Below are positions 51,097 to 61,005 of a stretch of 64,000 nt of DNA, in pieces. Source of the stretch: Streptomyces lunaelactis (lineage in GTDB: Bacteria; Actinomycetota; Actinomycetes; Streptomycetales; Streptomycetaceae). The translations under genes and the position numbers were made by a program. Numbering within the stretch: the stretch's first letter is position 1; the number at the start of each line of letters is the position of its first letter. Location of the stretch: contig NZ_CP026304.1 of assembly GCF_003054555.1 (NCBI RefSeq), positions 6,634,001 to 6,698,000 on the forward strand, in the 5' to 3' direction. The notes under the pieces were generated by a model. It had not been told where the DNA came from, made no database searches, and saw nothing but the letters and a program-made list of their open reading frames with translations.

Positions 51097-52206
51097 ATGA
51101 ACACGCGTATGCGTCGCGCCGCCGTAGCAGTGGCCGCAACCACGATGGCCGTGTCGCTCGCCGCCTGTGGCAGTGCCTCAGAGTCCGGCGACAGCACCAA
51201 GGAGACCGCCGCCAAGGGCGACGACGTCACGATCGGTCTCCTGCTGCCGGAGAACCAGACCGCGCGCTACGAGCAGTTCGACAAGCCGCTCATCGAGAAG
51301 AAGATCAGCGAGCTGACGGGCGGCAAGGCGAAGGTCATCTACGCCAACGCCAAGCAGGACGCCACGCTGCAGAACCAGCAGGTCGACACGATGATCACCA
51401 ACAAGGTGAACGCGCTCATCGTCGACGCGGTGGACTCCAAGGCCATCGCCGGCTCGGTCAAGAAGGCCAAGGACGCGGGCATCCCGGTCGTCGCCTTCGA
51501 CCGTCTGGCCGAGGGCCCGATCGACGCCTACACCTCGTTCGACAACGAGGAAGTCGGCCGCGTCCAGGGCAAGGCGCTCCTCACCGCGCTCGGCGCCAAG
51601 GCCAAGGCCGGCCAGATCGTGATGATGAACGGCGCCGTCACCGACCCGAACGCAGCCCTCTTCAAGGCCGGCGCGCACGCCGAGCTCGACGGCAAGGTGA
51701 ACATCGGCAAGGAGTACGACACCAAGGAGTGGAAGCCGGAGAACGCGAACGCCAACATGGAGGCCGCGATCTCGTCCCTCGGCAAGGACAAGATCATCGG
51801 CGTCTACTCCGCCAACGACGGCATGGCGGGCGGCATCATCACCGCCCTGAAGGCCGGCGGCTTCACCACGCTCCCGCCGGTCACCGGCCAGGACGCCGAG
51901 CTCGCCGGTGTGCAGCGCATCGTCGCGGGTGAGCAGTACATGAGCGTCTACAAGCCGTACGCGCCGGAGGCCGCAGCCGCCGCCGAGATGGCCGTCGCGC
52001 TGGCCAAGGGCGAGAAGGTCGACTCCATCGCCAAGGAGACGGTCGACAGCCCCACCACCAAGGGCGTCCCTTCGGTGCTCGTCCCGGTCGTCTCGCTGAC
52101 CAAGGACAACATCAACGCCACGGTCGTCAAGGACGGCGTCTACACCGTCGCCCAGATCTGCACCCCGAAGTACAAGGCCGCCTGCGACGCAATCGGTCTG
52201 AAGTAG
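51097..52206 (+). CDS. xylF: Xylose-type ABC transporter, substrate-binding lipoprotein
   Basis: 369 residues; ribosome-binding site GGGAGG before the ATG. Lipoprotein signal with lipobox LAAC (residues ~21-24). The body is a Peripla_BP_4-type sugar-binding protein (TIGLLLPENQTARYEQFDKPLIE; ALIVDAVDSKAIAGSVKKAKDAGIPVVAFDRL; NDGMAGGIITALKAGGF), as in XylF. It binds a pentose at the outer face of the membrane and delivers it to XylH. First gene of xylFGH, next to the ROK regulator. A strong stem-loop directly after the stop probably raises its transcript level above that of xylGH. Confidence 0.92.
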   Translation: MNTRMRRAAVAVAATTMAVSLAACGSASESGDSTKETAAKGDDVTIGLLLPENQTARYEQFDKPLIEKKISELTGGKAKVIYANAKQDATLQNQQVDTMITNKVNALIVDAVDSKAIAGSVKKAKDAGIPVVAFDRLAEGPIDAYTSFDNEEVGRVQGKALLTALGAKAKAGQIVMMNGAVTDPNAALFKAGAHAELDGKVNIGKEYDTKEWKPENANANMEAAISSLGKDKIIGVYSANDGMAGGIITALKAGGFTTLPPVTGQDAELAGVQRIVAGEQYMSVYKPYAPEAAAAAEMAVALAKGEKVDSIAKETVDSPTTKGVPSVLVPVVSLTKDNINATVVKDGVYTVAQICTPKYKAACDAIGLK

Positions 52207-52243
52207 GTCCCCGCAGTCGCACGGGACTTACGCCCCACGAAGC

Positions 52244-52299
52244 CTGTCCGGTGCCCCGCCCCTCTTCAGCCCCCGCTATCGGGGCGGGGCGCCGGACAG
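52244..52299 (+). promoter_or_regulatory. Long stem-loop between xylF and xylG (attenuator or mRNA stabiliser)
   Basis: A 19-bp stem with a single G-T pair (52244-52262 with 52281-52299) and an 18-nt loop lies 38 bp after the xylF stop and about 100 bp before the xylG start. In sugar-import operons such hairpins partially terminate transcription or protect the upstream message so that the binding protein is made in excess. Confidence 0.8.
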
Positions 52300-52397
52300 A
52301 AACGCTTCTCCCTTATCTGTTCGCTTCTGCTCAACTTCCGCGGCCGTTCCTCAGGCGCGGGATCCCCGCCGGTCAGGCGGCGAAGGAGATGGTTTAC

Positions 52398-53177
52398 GTG
52401 TCCGCTACGCCCGTGCTGGCGTTGCGCGGGGTCTCCAAGCGATTCGGTGCCGTTCAGGCGCTCACCGACGTAGAGCTTGAGGTCCATGCCGGTGAAGTGG
52501 TCGCCCTGGTCGGCGACAACGGTGCCGGAAAGTCCACGCTGGTCAAGACGATCGCCGGCGTGCACCCCATCGATGAAGGCGTCATCGAGTGGGACGGCCG
52601 CACCGTCCAGATCAACAAGCCGCACGACGCCCAGAACCTCGGCATCGCGACCGTCTACCAGGACCTCGCGCTGTGCGACAACATCGACGTCGTCGGCAAC
52701 CTCTACCTCGGCCGTGAGCTCCAGAAGCGCGGCATCCTCAACGAGGTCGAGATGGAGAGCCGCGCCCGCAAGCTCCTCGACACGCTGTCGATCCGCATCC
52801 CCAGCGTGCGCATCCCGATCGCCTCGCTCTCCGGCGGTCAGCGCCAGACCGTGGCCATCGCCCGTTCGATGCTCGGCGAGCCGAAGCTCGTCATCCTCGA
52901 CGAGCCCACCGCGGCCCTCGGTGTCGAGCAGACCGCCCAGGTCCTCGACCTCGTCGAGCGCCTCCGCGAGCGCGGTCACGCGGTACTGCTCATCAGCCAC
53001 AACATGGCCGATGTGAAGGCCGTCGCCGACAAGGTGGCGGTGCTCCGCCTCGGCCGCAACAACGGCGTCTTCGAGGTCAGGACCACCTCGCAGGAAGAGA
53101 TCATCTCCGCCATCACGGGCGCCACGGACAACGCCGTGACCCGTCGTGCGGCGCGCAGCACGGAGGTTCAGAAGTGA
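52398..53177 (+). CDS. xylG: Xylose-type ABC transporter, ATP-binding protein
   Basis: 259 residues from the GTG at 52398, nine bases after AAGGAG; the longer frame upstream crosses the stem-loop and is rejected. Walker A GDNGAGKST, signature LSGGQRQ, Walker B LVILDEPTAAL and the switch His (LLISHNMAD) are present. It has one ABC domain only, while E. coli XylG has two in about 510 residues; the short form presumably works as a homodimer. It energises sugar import by XylFH at the cytoplasmic side. The stop overlaps the GTG of xylH. Confidence 0.92.
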   Translation: MSATPVLALRGVSKRFGAVQALTDVELEVHAGEVVALVGDNGAGKSTLVKTIAGVHPIDEGVIEWDGRTVQINKPHDAQNLGIATVYQDLALCDNIDVVGNLYLGRELQKRGILNEVEMESRARKLLDTLSIRIPSVRIPIASLSGGQRQTVAIARSMLGEPKLVILDEPTAALGVEQTAQVLDLVERLRERGHAVLLISHNMADVKAVADKVAVLRLGRNNGVFEVRTTSQEEIISAITGATDNAVTRRAARSTEVQK

Positions 53178-54463
53178 ACATCGACAAGACCTCCACCCAC
53201 AGCGACGCGCCCGTCGTCAACCCGGAGGCCGCGCACGACGCGGTCACCGCGGTCGACCCCCGGCTGCTGGTGCGCGAGCAGGGCTTCGCCGGCTACATCT
53301 CGGAGTTCAAGCGCAAGCTGCACTCCGGCGATCTGGGCTCGATGCCCGTGGTGATCGGCCTGATCATCATCGCCGTCGTCTTCCAGAGCCTGAACTCCAA
53401 CTTCCTCTCCGCGCAGAACCTCAGCAACATCGCCGTCGCGATGGTCGCCACCGGCATGATGGCCGTCGGCATCATCTTCGTGCTGCTGCTCGGCGAGATC
53501 GACCTGTCGGTCGGCTCGGTCAGCGGTGTCTCCGGTGCGATCGTCGCCGTACTGAGCGTCACCCACGGCATGAACGAGTGGCTCGCCGTCCTCGTCGCGA
53601 TCGCCAGCGGCGCGCTCATCGGCGCGCTCCACGGCTTCTTCTTCGCCCGGATCGGCGCACCCGCGTTCGCCGTCACACTGGCCGGCCTGCTCTTCTGGCT
53701 CGGCTTCATGCTCCAGCTCCTCGGCGACCAGGGCACCATCAACCTGGACGGCGAAGGTGTCGTCGGCAAGCTGACCACGTACTACTTCTCGGACGTGGCG
53801 GCTGCCTATGGCCTTGCCGCGGTCGCGGTGGCCGGGTTCTTCCTCTCGGCCTTCTTCGACGCGCGCCGCCGTGAGGCATCCGGTATCCCGTCCCGGCCGC
53901 TCGTCGACATCGTGGTGCGTACGGTTCTGCTCGCCGTGGTCGCCTTCGCGGCCGCCATCATGTTCAACCAGTACAAGGGCCTGCCGCTGGCGCTGGTCCT
54001 CTTCCTGGTGGTCCTGGTCGTGACGGACTTCGTGCTCCGGCGGACCACCTACGGCCGCAAGATCTTCGCGCTCGGCGGCAGCGTCGAGGCCTCCCGCCGT
54101 GCCGGTATCAACGTCACGGCGATCCGGATCACGGTCTTCTCGCTCGCCGGCACCTTCGCCGCGATCGGCGGTCTGTTCTGGGCGTCCAAGATCGCGGCCG
54201 CCAACCAGAGCGCCGGCGCCGGTGACCTGCTGATGAACGTCATCGCGGCGGCCGTCATCGGCGGCACCAGCCTGTTCGGTGGACGCGGCCGTACCTGGAA
54301 CGCGCTGCTCGGCGTCATGGTGATCGTCTCGATCCAGTACGGGCTCGCGCTGGAAGGCATCGCCACACCGGTCCAGTACATGATCACGGGTGGCGTACTG
54401 CTGGCCACCGTCGTGATCGACTCCGTCACGCGGCGGACTCAGAAGACAGCGGGCCGCGCCTGA
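53174..54463 (+). CDS. xylH: Xylose-type ABC transporter, permease
   Basis: 429 residues starting with the GTG that overlaps the xylG stop (GTGA), so translation is coupled. About 60 polar N-terminal residues precede ten or more hydrophobic segments (VVIGLIIIAVVFQSLNSNFLS; MMAVGIIFVLLLGEIDLSVGSVSG; the conserved GRKIFALGGSVEASRRAGIN; VIGGTSLFGGRGRTWNALLGVMV). This is the branched-chain/ribose-type BPD_transp_2 permease, as in XylH. It forms the membrane channel of the importer. Confidence 0.93.
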   Translation: MNIDKTSTHSDAPVVNPEAAHDAVTAVDPRLLVREQGFAGYISEFKRKLHSGDLGSMPVVIGLIIIAVVFQSLNSNFLSAQNLSNIAVAMVATGMMAVGIIFVLLLGEIDLSVGSVSGVSGAIVAVLSVTHGMNEWLAVLVAIASGALIGALHGFFFARIGAPAFAVTLAGLLFWLGFMLQLLGDQGTINLDGEGVVGKLTTYYFSDVAAAYGLAAVAVAGFFLSAFFDARRREASGIPSRPLVDIVVRTVLLAVVAFAAAIMFNQYKGLPLALVLFLVVLVVTDFVLRRTTYGRKIFALGGSVEASRRAGINVTAIRITVFSLAGTFAAIGGLFWASKIAAANQSAGAGDLLMNVIAAAVIGGTSLFGGRGRTWNALLGVMVIVSIQYGLALEGIATPVQYMITGGVLLATVVIDSVTRRTQKTAGRA

Positions 54464-54478
54464 CCGCGGTTCCGCAGG

Positions 54479-54510
54479 AGTGCCCGGCGCCGCTCGCGGT
54501 GCCGGGCACT
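54479..54510 (+). terminator. Terminator of xylFGH
   Basis: Ten-base perfect stem AGTGCCCGGC (54479-54488) with GCCGGGCACT (54501-54510), 16 bp after the xylH stop. Confidence 0.8.
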
Positions 54511-54628
54511 TCTGTGTGTTCACCCGATTGCGTGATGTAGATCGCACCGCCCGGCGATCGGTGCCGCAGGCGGAACATTAGACTCGACAGACCGGCACGC
54601 TAGACCGCTCAACTGCAAGGAGGCACGG

Positions 54629-56542
54629 GTGGCCCTGCTGACCCGCATCACGGGACCGCGCGATCTGGATCGGCTCAGCCCGGAGCAGCTGGATCAGCTG
54701 GCCGCAGAGATCCGGACCTTCCTCGTGGACGCCGTCTCCAAGACCGGGGGACACCTCGGTCCCAACCTGGGCGTGGTGGAGCTGACCATCGCTCTGCACC
54801 GTGTCTTCGACTCGCCGAAGGACAGAGTCCTCTTCGACACCGGCCACCAGAGCTACGTGCACAAGCTGCTCACCGGCCGTCAGGACTTCTCCAGGCTCAA
54901 GATGAAGGGCGGCCTGTCCGGCTACCCGGCTCGTGCCGAGTCCGAACACGACGTCATCGAGAACTCCCACGCCTCCACGGTGCTGGGCTGGGCCGACGGC
55001 CTCGCCAAGGCCAACGAGGTGCTGAAGAAGGACGACCACGTTGTCGCGGTCATCGGTGACGGAGCCCTCACCGGCGGTATGGCCTGGGAGGCGCTGAACA
55101 ACATCGCGGCCGCCAAGGACCGCCCGCTGGTGATCGTCGTCAACGACAACGAGCGCTCGTACGCCCCCACCATCGGCGGCCTCGCCAACCACCTCGCCAC
55201 CCTGCGTACGACCGACGGCTACGAGCGTTTCCTGGCCCGCGGCAAGGACATCCTGGAGCGCACCCCCGTCGTCGGGAGGCCGCTCTACGAGACCCTGCAC
55301 GGCGCCAAGAAGGGCCTCAAGGACTTCATCGCCCCGCAGGGCATGTTCGAGGACCTCGGCCTCAAGTACGTCGGCCCCATCGACGGGCACGACATCGAGG
55401 CCCTGGAGTCCGCGCTCGCCCGCGCCAAGCGCTTCGGCGGGCCCGTGATCGTCCACTGCCTCACCGAGAAGGGCCGTGGCTACCAGCCCGCCCTCCAGGA
55501 CGAGGCGGACCGCTTCCACGCCGTCGGCAAGATCCACCCCGACACCGGCCTGCCGATCGCCTCCTCCGGCGTCGACTGGACCTCGGTCTTCGGCGAGGAA
55601 ATGGTCAAGCTCGGCAAGGAGCGGGGGGACATCGTCGCGATCACCGCGGCGATGCTGCAGCCGGTCGGTCTCGACAAGTTCGCCAAGGCCTTCCCCGACC
55701 GGGTCTACGACGTCGGCATCGCCGAGCAGCACGGCGCGGTCTCCGCGGCGGGCCTGGCGACCGGCGGACTGCACCCCGTCTTCGCCGTCTACGCCACCTT
55801 CCTCAACCGCGCCTTCGACCAGGTGCTGATGGACGTGGCCCTGCACAAGTGCGGCGTGACGTTCGTACTCGACCGGGCCGGCGTCACCGGCACCGACGGC
55901 GCCTCGCACAACGGCATGTGGGACATGTCGATCCTGCAGTGCGTGCCGAGCCTGCGGATCGCCGCCCCGCGCGACGCCGACCAGGTCCGCGCCCAGCTGC
56001 GCGAGGCCGTCCAGGTCGAGGACGCGCCGACCGTGGTGCGCTTCTCCAAGGGCGCGGTCGGCCCGGCCGTGAAGGCCGTCGGCAAGGTCGGCGGCATGGA
56101 CGTCCTGCGCAACGCCGGCACGGACCGGCCGGACGTCCTGCTCGTGTCCGTCGGCGCGCTCGCCCCGATGTGCCTGGAGATCGCGGAACTGCTCGAGGCG
56201 CAGGGCATCTCCACCACCGTCGTCGACCCGCGCTGGGTCAAGCCGGTCGACGAGGCGCTCGCGCCGCTGGCCGAGCAGCACCGCGTCGTCGTCACCGTCG
56301 AGGACAACAGCCGGGCAGGCGGCGTCGGTTCGGCCATCGCCCAGGCGCTGCGCGACGCGGGCGTCGACGTACCGCTGCGCGACTTCGGCATCCCGCCGCG
56401 CTTCCTCGACCACGCCTCCCGCAAGGAGGTCATGGCGGAGATCGGTCTGACCGCCCCGGACATCGCCCGTCAGGTCACCGGCCTGGTCTCCAGGCTGGAC
56501 GGCCGGTTCGAGAGCGAGGCGGTCGAGCCCGTCCGCGACTGA
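54629..56542 (+). CDS. dxs: 1-deoxy-D-xylulose-5-phosphate synthase
   Basis: 637 residues from a GTG preceded by AAGGAGG. Thiamine diphosphate motif [17 protein letters not shown] through [15 protein letters not shown], the transketolase catalytic region ([15 protein letters not shown]), the pyrimidine-binding domain ([18 protein letters not shown], with the key Glu) and the C-terminal domain are all present. It condenses pyruvate and glyceraldehyde-3-phosphate to DXP, first step of the MEP isoprenoid pathway, also feeding thiamine and pyridoxal synthesis. It has its own upstream region after the xyl terminator and its own terminator downstream, so it is monocistronic. From memory it corresponds to SCO6013. 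Confidence 0.97.
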   Translation: MALLTRITGPRDLDRLSPEQLDQLAAEIRTFLVDAVSKTGGHLGPNLGVVELTIALHRVFDSPKDRVLFDTGHQSYVHKLLTGRQDFSRLKMKGGLSGYPARAESEHDVIENSHASTVLGWADGLAKANEVLKKDDHVVAVIGDGALTGGMAWEALNNIAAAKDRPLVIVVNDNERSYAPTIGGLANHLATLRTTDGYERFLARGKDILERTPVVGRPLYETLHGAKKGLKDFIAPQGMFEDLGLKYVGPIDGHDIEALESALARAKRFGGPVIVHCLTEKGRGYQPALQDEADRFHAVGKIHPDTGLPIASSGVDWTSVFGEEMVKLGKERGDIVAITAAMLQPVGLDKFAKAFPDRVYDVGIAEQHGAVSAAGLATGGLHPVFAVYATFLNRAFDQVLMDVALHKCGVTFVLDRAGVTGTDGASHNGMWDMSILQCVPSLRIAAPRDADQVRAQLREAVQVEDAPTVVRFSKGAVGPAVKAVGKVGGMDVLRNAGTDRPDVLLVSVGALAPMCLEIAELLEAQGISTTVVDPRWVKPVDEALAPLAEQHRVVVTVEDNSRAGGVGSAIAQALRDAGVDVPLRDFGIPPRFLDHASRKEVMAEIGLTAPDIARQVTGLVSRLDGRFESEAVEPVRD

Positions 56543-56555
56543 CCTCCGGTGCCCG

Positions 56556-56600
56556 ATGGGCCGGTGGATTCACCCTGTTGGGGTGGTCCGACCGGCCCAT
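56556..56600 (+). terminator. Terminator of dxs
   Basis: Ten-base stem ATGGGCCGGT (56556-56565) with ACCGGCCCAT (56591-56600); the loop contains a second short pairing CACCC/GGGTG. Confidence 0.75.
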
Positions 56601-56686
56601 TCGCGTGAAACGCACCCGTACGGGGCCCTCTTCGACCGCCGATGTCCGAATCATGGCGTTCACGACGAGTGCGTGGAGGTACGCCG

Positions 56687-58204
56687 GTGAGTACGCAGCA
56701 GGACACGGGGCCAGGCAGAGACGGTCTGTTCCGGACCAAGACGATCGAACAGTCGATCCGGGACACCGAAGAGCCGGAGCATGCCCTCAAGAAATCCCTC
56801 TCGGCATGGGATCTGATCGTCTTCGGCGTCGGTGTCATCATCGGCACCGGCATCTTCGTCCTCACCGGGAAGGTGGCCAAGGAGAACGCGGGACCCGCGA
56901 CCGCGCTCGCCTTCGTCGCGGCCGGCATCGTCTGTGCGCTGGCGGCCCTGTGCTACGCCGAGTTCGCCTCGACCGTCCCGGTGGCCGGGTCGGCGTACAC
57001 CTTCGCGTACGCCTCCATCGGTGAGCTGCCCGCCTGGATCATCGGCTGGGACCTGGTCCTCGAATTCGCGCTGGGCACGGCCGTCGTCGCGGTTGGATGG
57101 TCCGGCTATGTGCGCTCCCTGATGGACAACGCGGACTGGCATCTCGCGAATGCGCTGGAAGGGCCCGACGTGCCGGGCGGCACATTCGACATCCTGGCCT
57201 TCCTGCTGGTCCTGGTGCTGACCGCGATCCTCGTGGTCGGCATGAAGCTGTCGGCCAACATCACCGCGGTCGTCGTGGCCATCAAGGTGACGGTGGTCAT
57301 GATCGTGATCATCGCGGGACTGTTCTTCATCGTGGGCGACAACTACTCGCCGTTCATCCCCGACGCGGTGACCCCGGAGGGCGGGCTGGGCTGGGAAGAC
57401 GCCCCTATGCTCCAGCTGATTTTCGGCTACGAAGCCACCAACTTCGGCGTCATGGGCATCTTCACCGCTGCCTCCGTCGTCTTCTTCGCCTTCATCGGCT
57501 TCGACGTGGTGGCCACCGCCGCCGAGGAGACCAAGCGACCGCAGCGCGACATGCCGCGCGGCATCCTGGGCTCGCTCCTGATCTGCACCGTGCTGTACGT
57601 GGCCGTCGCGCTCGTGGTCACCGGCATGCAGCACTACACCGAGCTGTCCGTCAGCGCACCCCTCGCCGACGCCTTCAAGGCCACCGGTCACCCCTGGTAC
57701 GCCGGCGCCATCAGCTTCGGCGCCGCCGTCGGCCTGACCACCGTGTGCCTGATCCTGCTGCTGGGCCAGACCCGCGTGTTCTTCGCGATGAGCCGTGACG
57801 GGCTGCTGCCGCGGTTCTTCTCCATCACGCACCCGAAGTTCAAGACCCCCTACCGCCCGACCATCCTGCTCGGCGTGGTCATCGCGATCATCGCGGGCTT
57901 CACCAGCATCAACGAACTCGCGACCCTGGTGAACATCGGCACGCTCTTCGCGTTCGTCGTCGTCGCCATCGGCGTGATGGTCCTGCGCCGCACCCGGCCG
58001 GACCTGCACCGCGCGTTCCGCACTCCCTGGGTGCCGGTGGTCCCGATTCTCTCCATCGCCGCGTCCGTGTGGCTGATGCTGAACCTGCCGGGCGAGACCT
58101 GGGCCCGTTTCGCCGCGTGGATGATCGTCGGCATCATCGTGTACTTCCTCTACGGGCGCAGCCACAGCCGCCTCGGCCGTATGGGCGCCAACGCCGAGTA
58201 CTAA
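56687..58204 (+). CDS. APC-family amino-acid permease (cationic amino acid transporter type)
   Basis: 505 residues from the GTG at 56687, with GGAGG eight bases upstream; the ATG at 56642 lacks a site. About 12 hydrophobic segments. The APC hallmark GVGVIIGTGIFVLTGKVAKENAGPA lies in helix 1 and FIGFDVVATAAEETKRPQRDMP in the helix 6-7 region, as in YfnA/CAT-type transporters. The helix 8 stretch (LILLLGQTRVFFAMSRDGLLP) is also typical. It imports or exchanges amino acids across the cytoplasmic membrane; specificity is not visible. Single gene with its own terminator. Confidence 0.92.
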   Translation: MSTQQDTGPGRDGLFRTKTIEQSIRDTEEPEHALKKSLSAWDLIVFGVGVIIGTGIFVLTGKVAKENAGPATALAFVAAGIVCALAALCYAEFASTVPVAGSAYTFAYASIGELPAWIIGWDLVLEFALGTAVVAVGWSGYVRSLMDNADWHLANALEGPDVPGGTFDILAFLLVLVLTAILVVGMKLSANITAVVVAIKVTVVMIVIIAGLFFIVGDNYSPFIPDAVTPEGGLGWEDAPMLQLIFGYEATNFGVMGIFTAASVVFFAFIGFDVVATAAEETKRPQRDMPRGILGSLLICTVLYVAVALVVTGMQHYTELSVSAPLADAFKATGHPWYAGAISFGAAVGLTTVCLILLLGQTRVFFAMSRDGLLPRFFSITHPKFKTPYRPTILLGVVIAIIAGFTSINELATLVNIGTLFAFVVVAIGVMVLRRTRPDLHRAFRTPWVPVVPILSIAASVWLMLNLPGETWARFAAWMIVGIIVYFLYGRSHSRLGRMGANAEY

Positions 58205-58211
58205 GCCACCT

Positions 58212-58249
58212 GGCCCCGTATGTCCTGCTCCGGCGGGGACTACGGGGCC
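58212..58249 (+). terminator. Terminator after the APC permease gene
   Basis: GGCCCCGTA (58212-58220) pairs with TACGGGGCC (58241-58249), with inner pairing GTCC/GGAC. Confidence 0.75.
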
Positions 58250-58400
58250 GGACCCACACCGTCCGGCTGTGTTCCTCGCCTGAGGGATGCTCGCGCCCCG
58301 TCCGGGCCCCGGGGGCCATGAGGTACGGCTCGCCGACGCCGTAGAGGCCCGTACAAGCCCCGGAGAGAGGGTTCTTGTGCGGGGGTCACACCCCCGGACG

Positions 58401-58787
58401 CTACGTACGCTCGCCCGGCGACCGGACAGTGCGGGGTCCCACGCACTCGGCGCCGTACTCCTCGAGGCGCCGTCGGAGCTCCCGGTCCGCCGTGACGACG
58501 ACACATGCCCGGCCCGCCTCGCGGCCGGCCGCCAGCTCCACGATCCGGTCGTCGCCGCTGCCGGGCGCCGACTCCACCCGCACGCCGGGAACGGACTCCA
58601 CACCCTTGGCAGAGCCCTCCACGACGAGCACGAGCTCGATGGGACCGGGCCGGCCGGGAATCCCGTCCGCGGCGAGTCCGACGAGCCGGTCCCGCAGCCG
58701 CTCGGCGGCCCCGCGCCGGTCGCGCCACCAGCCGTCAGGGACGGAACCGACCACATTCGCCCCGTCGACGATCATCAGAGTGCGCAT
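58401..58787 (-). CDS. NYN-domain (PIN-like) nuclease-family protein
   Basis: 128 residues from the ATG at 58787, eight bases after GAGG; a GTG at 58793 would add two. MRTLMIVDGANVVGS carries the first acidic residue of a PIN-like fold with the DGANV signature of NYN/YacP domains; further acidic residues lie in GSGDDRIVELA and VVVTADRELRRRL. NYN proteins are metal-dependent ribonucleases, often in RNA processing. The expected three to four acidic residues are present, so it may be active; targets are unknown. It is convergent with the APC permease gene and lies downstream of fadB on the same strand after a terminator. Confidence 0.75.
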   Translation of the reverse strand: MRTLMIVDGANVVGSVPDGWWRDRRGAAERLRDRLVGLAADGIPGRPGPIELVLVVEGSAKGVESVPGVRVESAPGSGDDRIVELAAGREAGRACVVVTADRELRRRLEEYGAECVGPRTVRSPGERT

Positions 58788-58830
58788 GCCCACAGCCTCG
58801 CATGGGAGTGTCCGGTGCCCAGAACGCCGA

Positions 58831-58861
58831 ACGGGCCGTACGGAAAGTCCGTACGGCCCGT
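58831..58861 (-). terminator. Terminator of the fadA-fadB operon
   Basis: A perfect 14-bp stem (ACGGGCCGTACGGA at 58831-58844 with 58848-58861) with a 3-nt loop, 18 bp after the fadB stop on the minus strand. Confidence 0.85.
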
Positions 58862-58878
58862 CCGTGCGACGGCCGGCG

Positions 58879-61005
58879 TTACGCCGGGACGCTCGCCACG
58901 CCCTGCGCCAGGAACGGCTTGCCGTTCACGCGCTCGGAGACACCTTCACGGTCCAGGTACGGCGTGATGCCGCCCAGGTGGAAGGGCCAGCCGGCGCCCG
59001 TGATGAGGCAGAGGTCGATGTCCTGCGCCTCGGCAACGACACCCTCCTGAAGCATCAGGCCGATCTCCTGCGCCACCGCGTCCAGGACACGGTCGCGGGT
59101 CTGCTCCTCGGTCAGGACGACATCGCCCTGCTTGAGGAGCGCGGCGACCTCCGGGTCCAGCTCCGGCTTGCCGGAGTCATAGACGTAGAAGCCGCGCTTG
59201 CCCGCCTTGACGACCGCGGCCAGGTTCTCGGAGACCGTGAACCGGTCCGGGAAGGCGCGGTTGAGGGTCTCGGAGACATGCAGACCGATCGCCGGACCCA
59301 CCAGCTCGAGCAGGACCAGCGGCGACATCGGCAGACCCAGCGGCTCGATGGCCTTCTCGGCGACGGCGACCGGGGTGCCCTCGTCGATGACGTTCTGGAT
59401 CTCGCCCATGAAGCGGGTGAGGATGCGGTTGACGACGAACGCCGGGGCGTCCTTGCACAGCACCGCGGTCTTCTTCAGCTTCTTGGCGACGCCGAAGGCG
59501 GTGGCCAGCGAGGCATCGTCGGTCTTGTCGCCGCGCACGATCTCCAGCAGCGGGAGGATCGCGACCGGGTTGAAGAAGTGGAAACCGACCACGCGCTCGG
59601 GGTGTTGCAGCTTCGACGCCATCTCGGTGACCGAGAGCGAGGAGGTGTTGGTGGCGAGGATCGCGTGCGCCGGGGCGACCGCCTCGACCTCCGCGAACAC
59701 CTGCTGCTTGACGCCGATCTCCTCGAAGACGGCCTCGATGATGAAGTCGGCGTCGGAGAAGCCCTCGGCCTTGTCCAGCACACCGGTGACCAGGCCCTTG
59801 TAACGGTTGGCCTTGTCCTGGTTGATACGGCCCTTGCCGAGCAGCTTCTCGATCTCGGCGTGGACGTAGCCCACACCCTTGTCGACGCGCTCCTGGTCGA
59901 TGTCGGTCAGCACGACCGGCACCTCGAGGCGGCGCAGGAAGAGCAGCGCCAGCTGAGAGGCCATCAGACCGGCGCCCACGACGCCGACCTTGGTGACCGG
60001 ACGGGCCAGGGACTTGTCCGGGGCGCCGGCCGGGCGCTTGGCGCGCTTCTGGACCAGGTTGAAGGCGTAGATGCCGCTGCGCAGCTCGCCGCCCATGATC
60101 AGGTCCGCCAGCGCGGTGTCCTCGGCGTCGAAGCCGGCCTGCAGGTCGCCGTTCTTGGCCGCGGCGATGATGTCCAGGGCGCGGTACGCGGCCGGGGCCG
60201 CGCCGTGCACCTTGGAGTCGGCGATGAACCGGCCGCGCGCGACGGCCTGGTCCCAGGCCTCGCCGCGGTCGACCTCGGGACGCTCGACCGTGAGGTCGCC
60301 CTTGAGGACGGACGCCGTCCAGATCAGCGACTGCTCCAGGAAGTCCGCGCCCTCGAAGATCGCGTCGGCGATCCCGAGCTCGAAGACCTGCTTCCCCTTG
60401 AGCTGCTTGTTCTGGTTGAGCGAGTTCTCGATGATGACCGAGACGGCCTTGTCCGCGCCGATCAGGTTCGGCAGCAGTGCGCAGCCGCCCCAGCCCGGGA
60501 CGAGACCGAGGAAGACCTCGGGCAGCGAGAAGGCGGGGATCGCCTGGGAGACGGTGCGGTACGAGCAGTGCAGACCGGCCTCGACACCGCCGCCCATCGC
60601 CGCGCCGTTGTAGTACGCGAACGTCGGTACCGCGAGGCCGGAGAGACGCTTGAAGACGTCGTGGCCGCCCTTGCCGATGGCGAGCGCGTCCTCGTGGCGC
60701 TTCAGCAGCTCCACGCCCTTGAGGTCGGCGCCGACCGCGAAGATGAACGGCTTGCCGGTGAGGCCGACGCCGACGATCGCGCCCTCGGCCGCCTCCTTCT
60801 CGACCTGGTCGACGGCGGCGCTGAGGTTCGCCAGCGACTGCGGCCCGAAGGTGGTCGGCTTGGTGTGGTCCAGGCCGTTGTCCAGCGTGATGAGCGCGAA
60901 CGTGCCCGCCCCGCCGGGGAGTTCGAGGTGGCGCACATGCGCCTGCGTGACGACCTCGTCCGGGAACAGCTCGGCCGCGCCCTTCAGGAGTTCAGCGGTA
61001 CTCAC
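58879..61005 (-). CDS. fadB: Fatty-acid oxidation complex alpha subunit: enoyl-CoA hydratase/3-hydroxyacyl-CoA dehydrogenase
   Basis: 708 residues from the GTG at 61005, which overlaps the fadA stop (GTGA); the open frame continues further upstream only as a shadow of fadA. Residues ~1-200 are a crotonase domain with the oxyanion-hole type sequence YNGAAMGGGVEAGLHCSYR; residues ~320-500 are the Rossmann NAD domain (VGVVGAGLMASQLALLFLRR; ATNTSSLSVTEMA; GFHFFNPVAILPLLEIV, with the catalytic His); the rest is the helical 3HCDH C-terminal domain. It catalyses the middle two steps of beta-oxidation, passing 3-ketoacyl-CoA to FadA. Cotranscribed and coupled with fadA. From memory it matches SCO6026. 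Confidence 0.95.
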   Translation of the reverse strand: MSTAELLKGAAELFPDEVVTQAHVRHLELPGGAGTFALITLDNGLDHTKPTTFGPQSLANLSAAVDQVEKEAAEGAIVGVGLTGKPFIFAVGADLKGVELLKRHEDALAIGKGGHDVFKRLSGLAVPTFAYYNGAAMGGGVEAGLHCSYRTVSQAIPAFSLPEVFLGLVPGWGGCALLPNLIGADKAVSVIIENSLNQNKQLKGKQVFELGIADAIFEGADFLEQSLIWTASVLKGDLTVERPEVDRGEAWDQAVARGRFIADSKVHGAAPAAYRALDIIAAAKNGDLQAGFDAEDTALADLIMGGELRSGIYAFNLVQKRAKRPAGAPDKSLARPVTKVGVVGAGLMASQLALLFLRRLEVPVVLTDIDQERVDKGVGYVHAEIEKLLGKGRINQDKANRYKGLVTGVLDKAEGFSDADFIIEAVFEEIGVKQQVFAEVEAVAPAHAILATNTSSLSVTEMASKLQHPERVVGFHFFNPVAILPLLEIVRGDKTDDASLATAFGVAKKLKKTAVLCKDAPAFVVNRILTRFMGEIQNVIDEGTPVAVAEKAIEPLGLPMSPLVLLELVGPAIGLHVSETLNRAFPDRFTVSENLAAVVKAGKRGFYVYDSGKPELDPEVAALLKQGDVVLTEEQTRDRVLDAVAQEIGLMLQEGVVAEAQDIDLCLITGAGWPFHLGGITPYLDREGVSERVNGKPFLAQGVASVPA

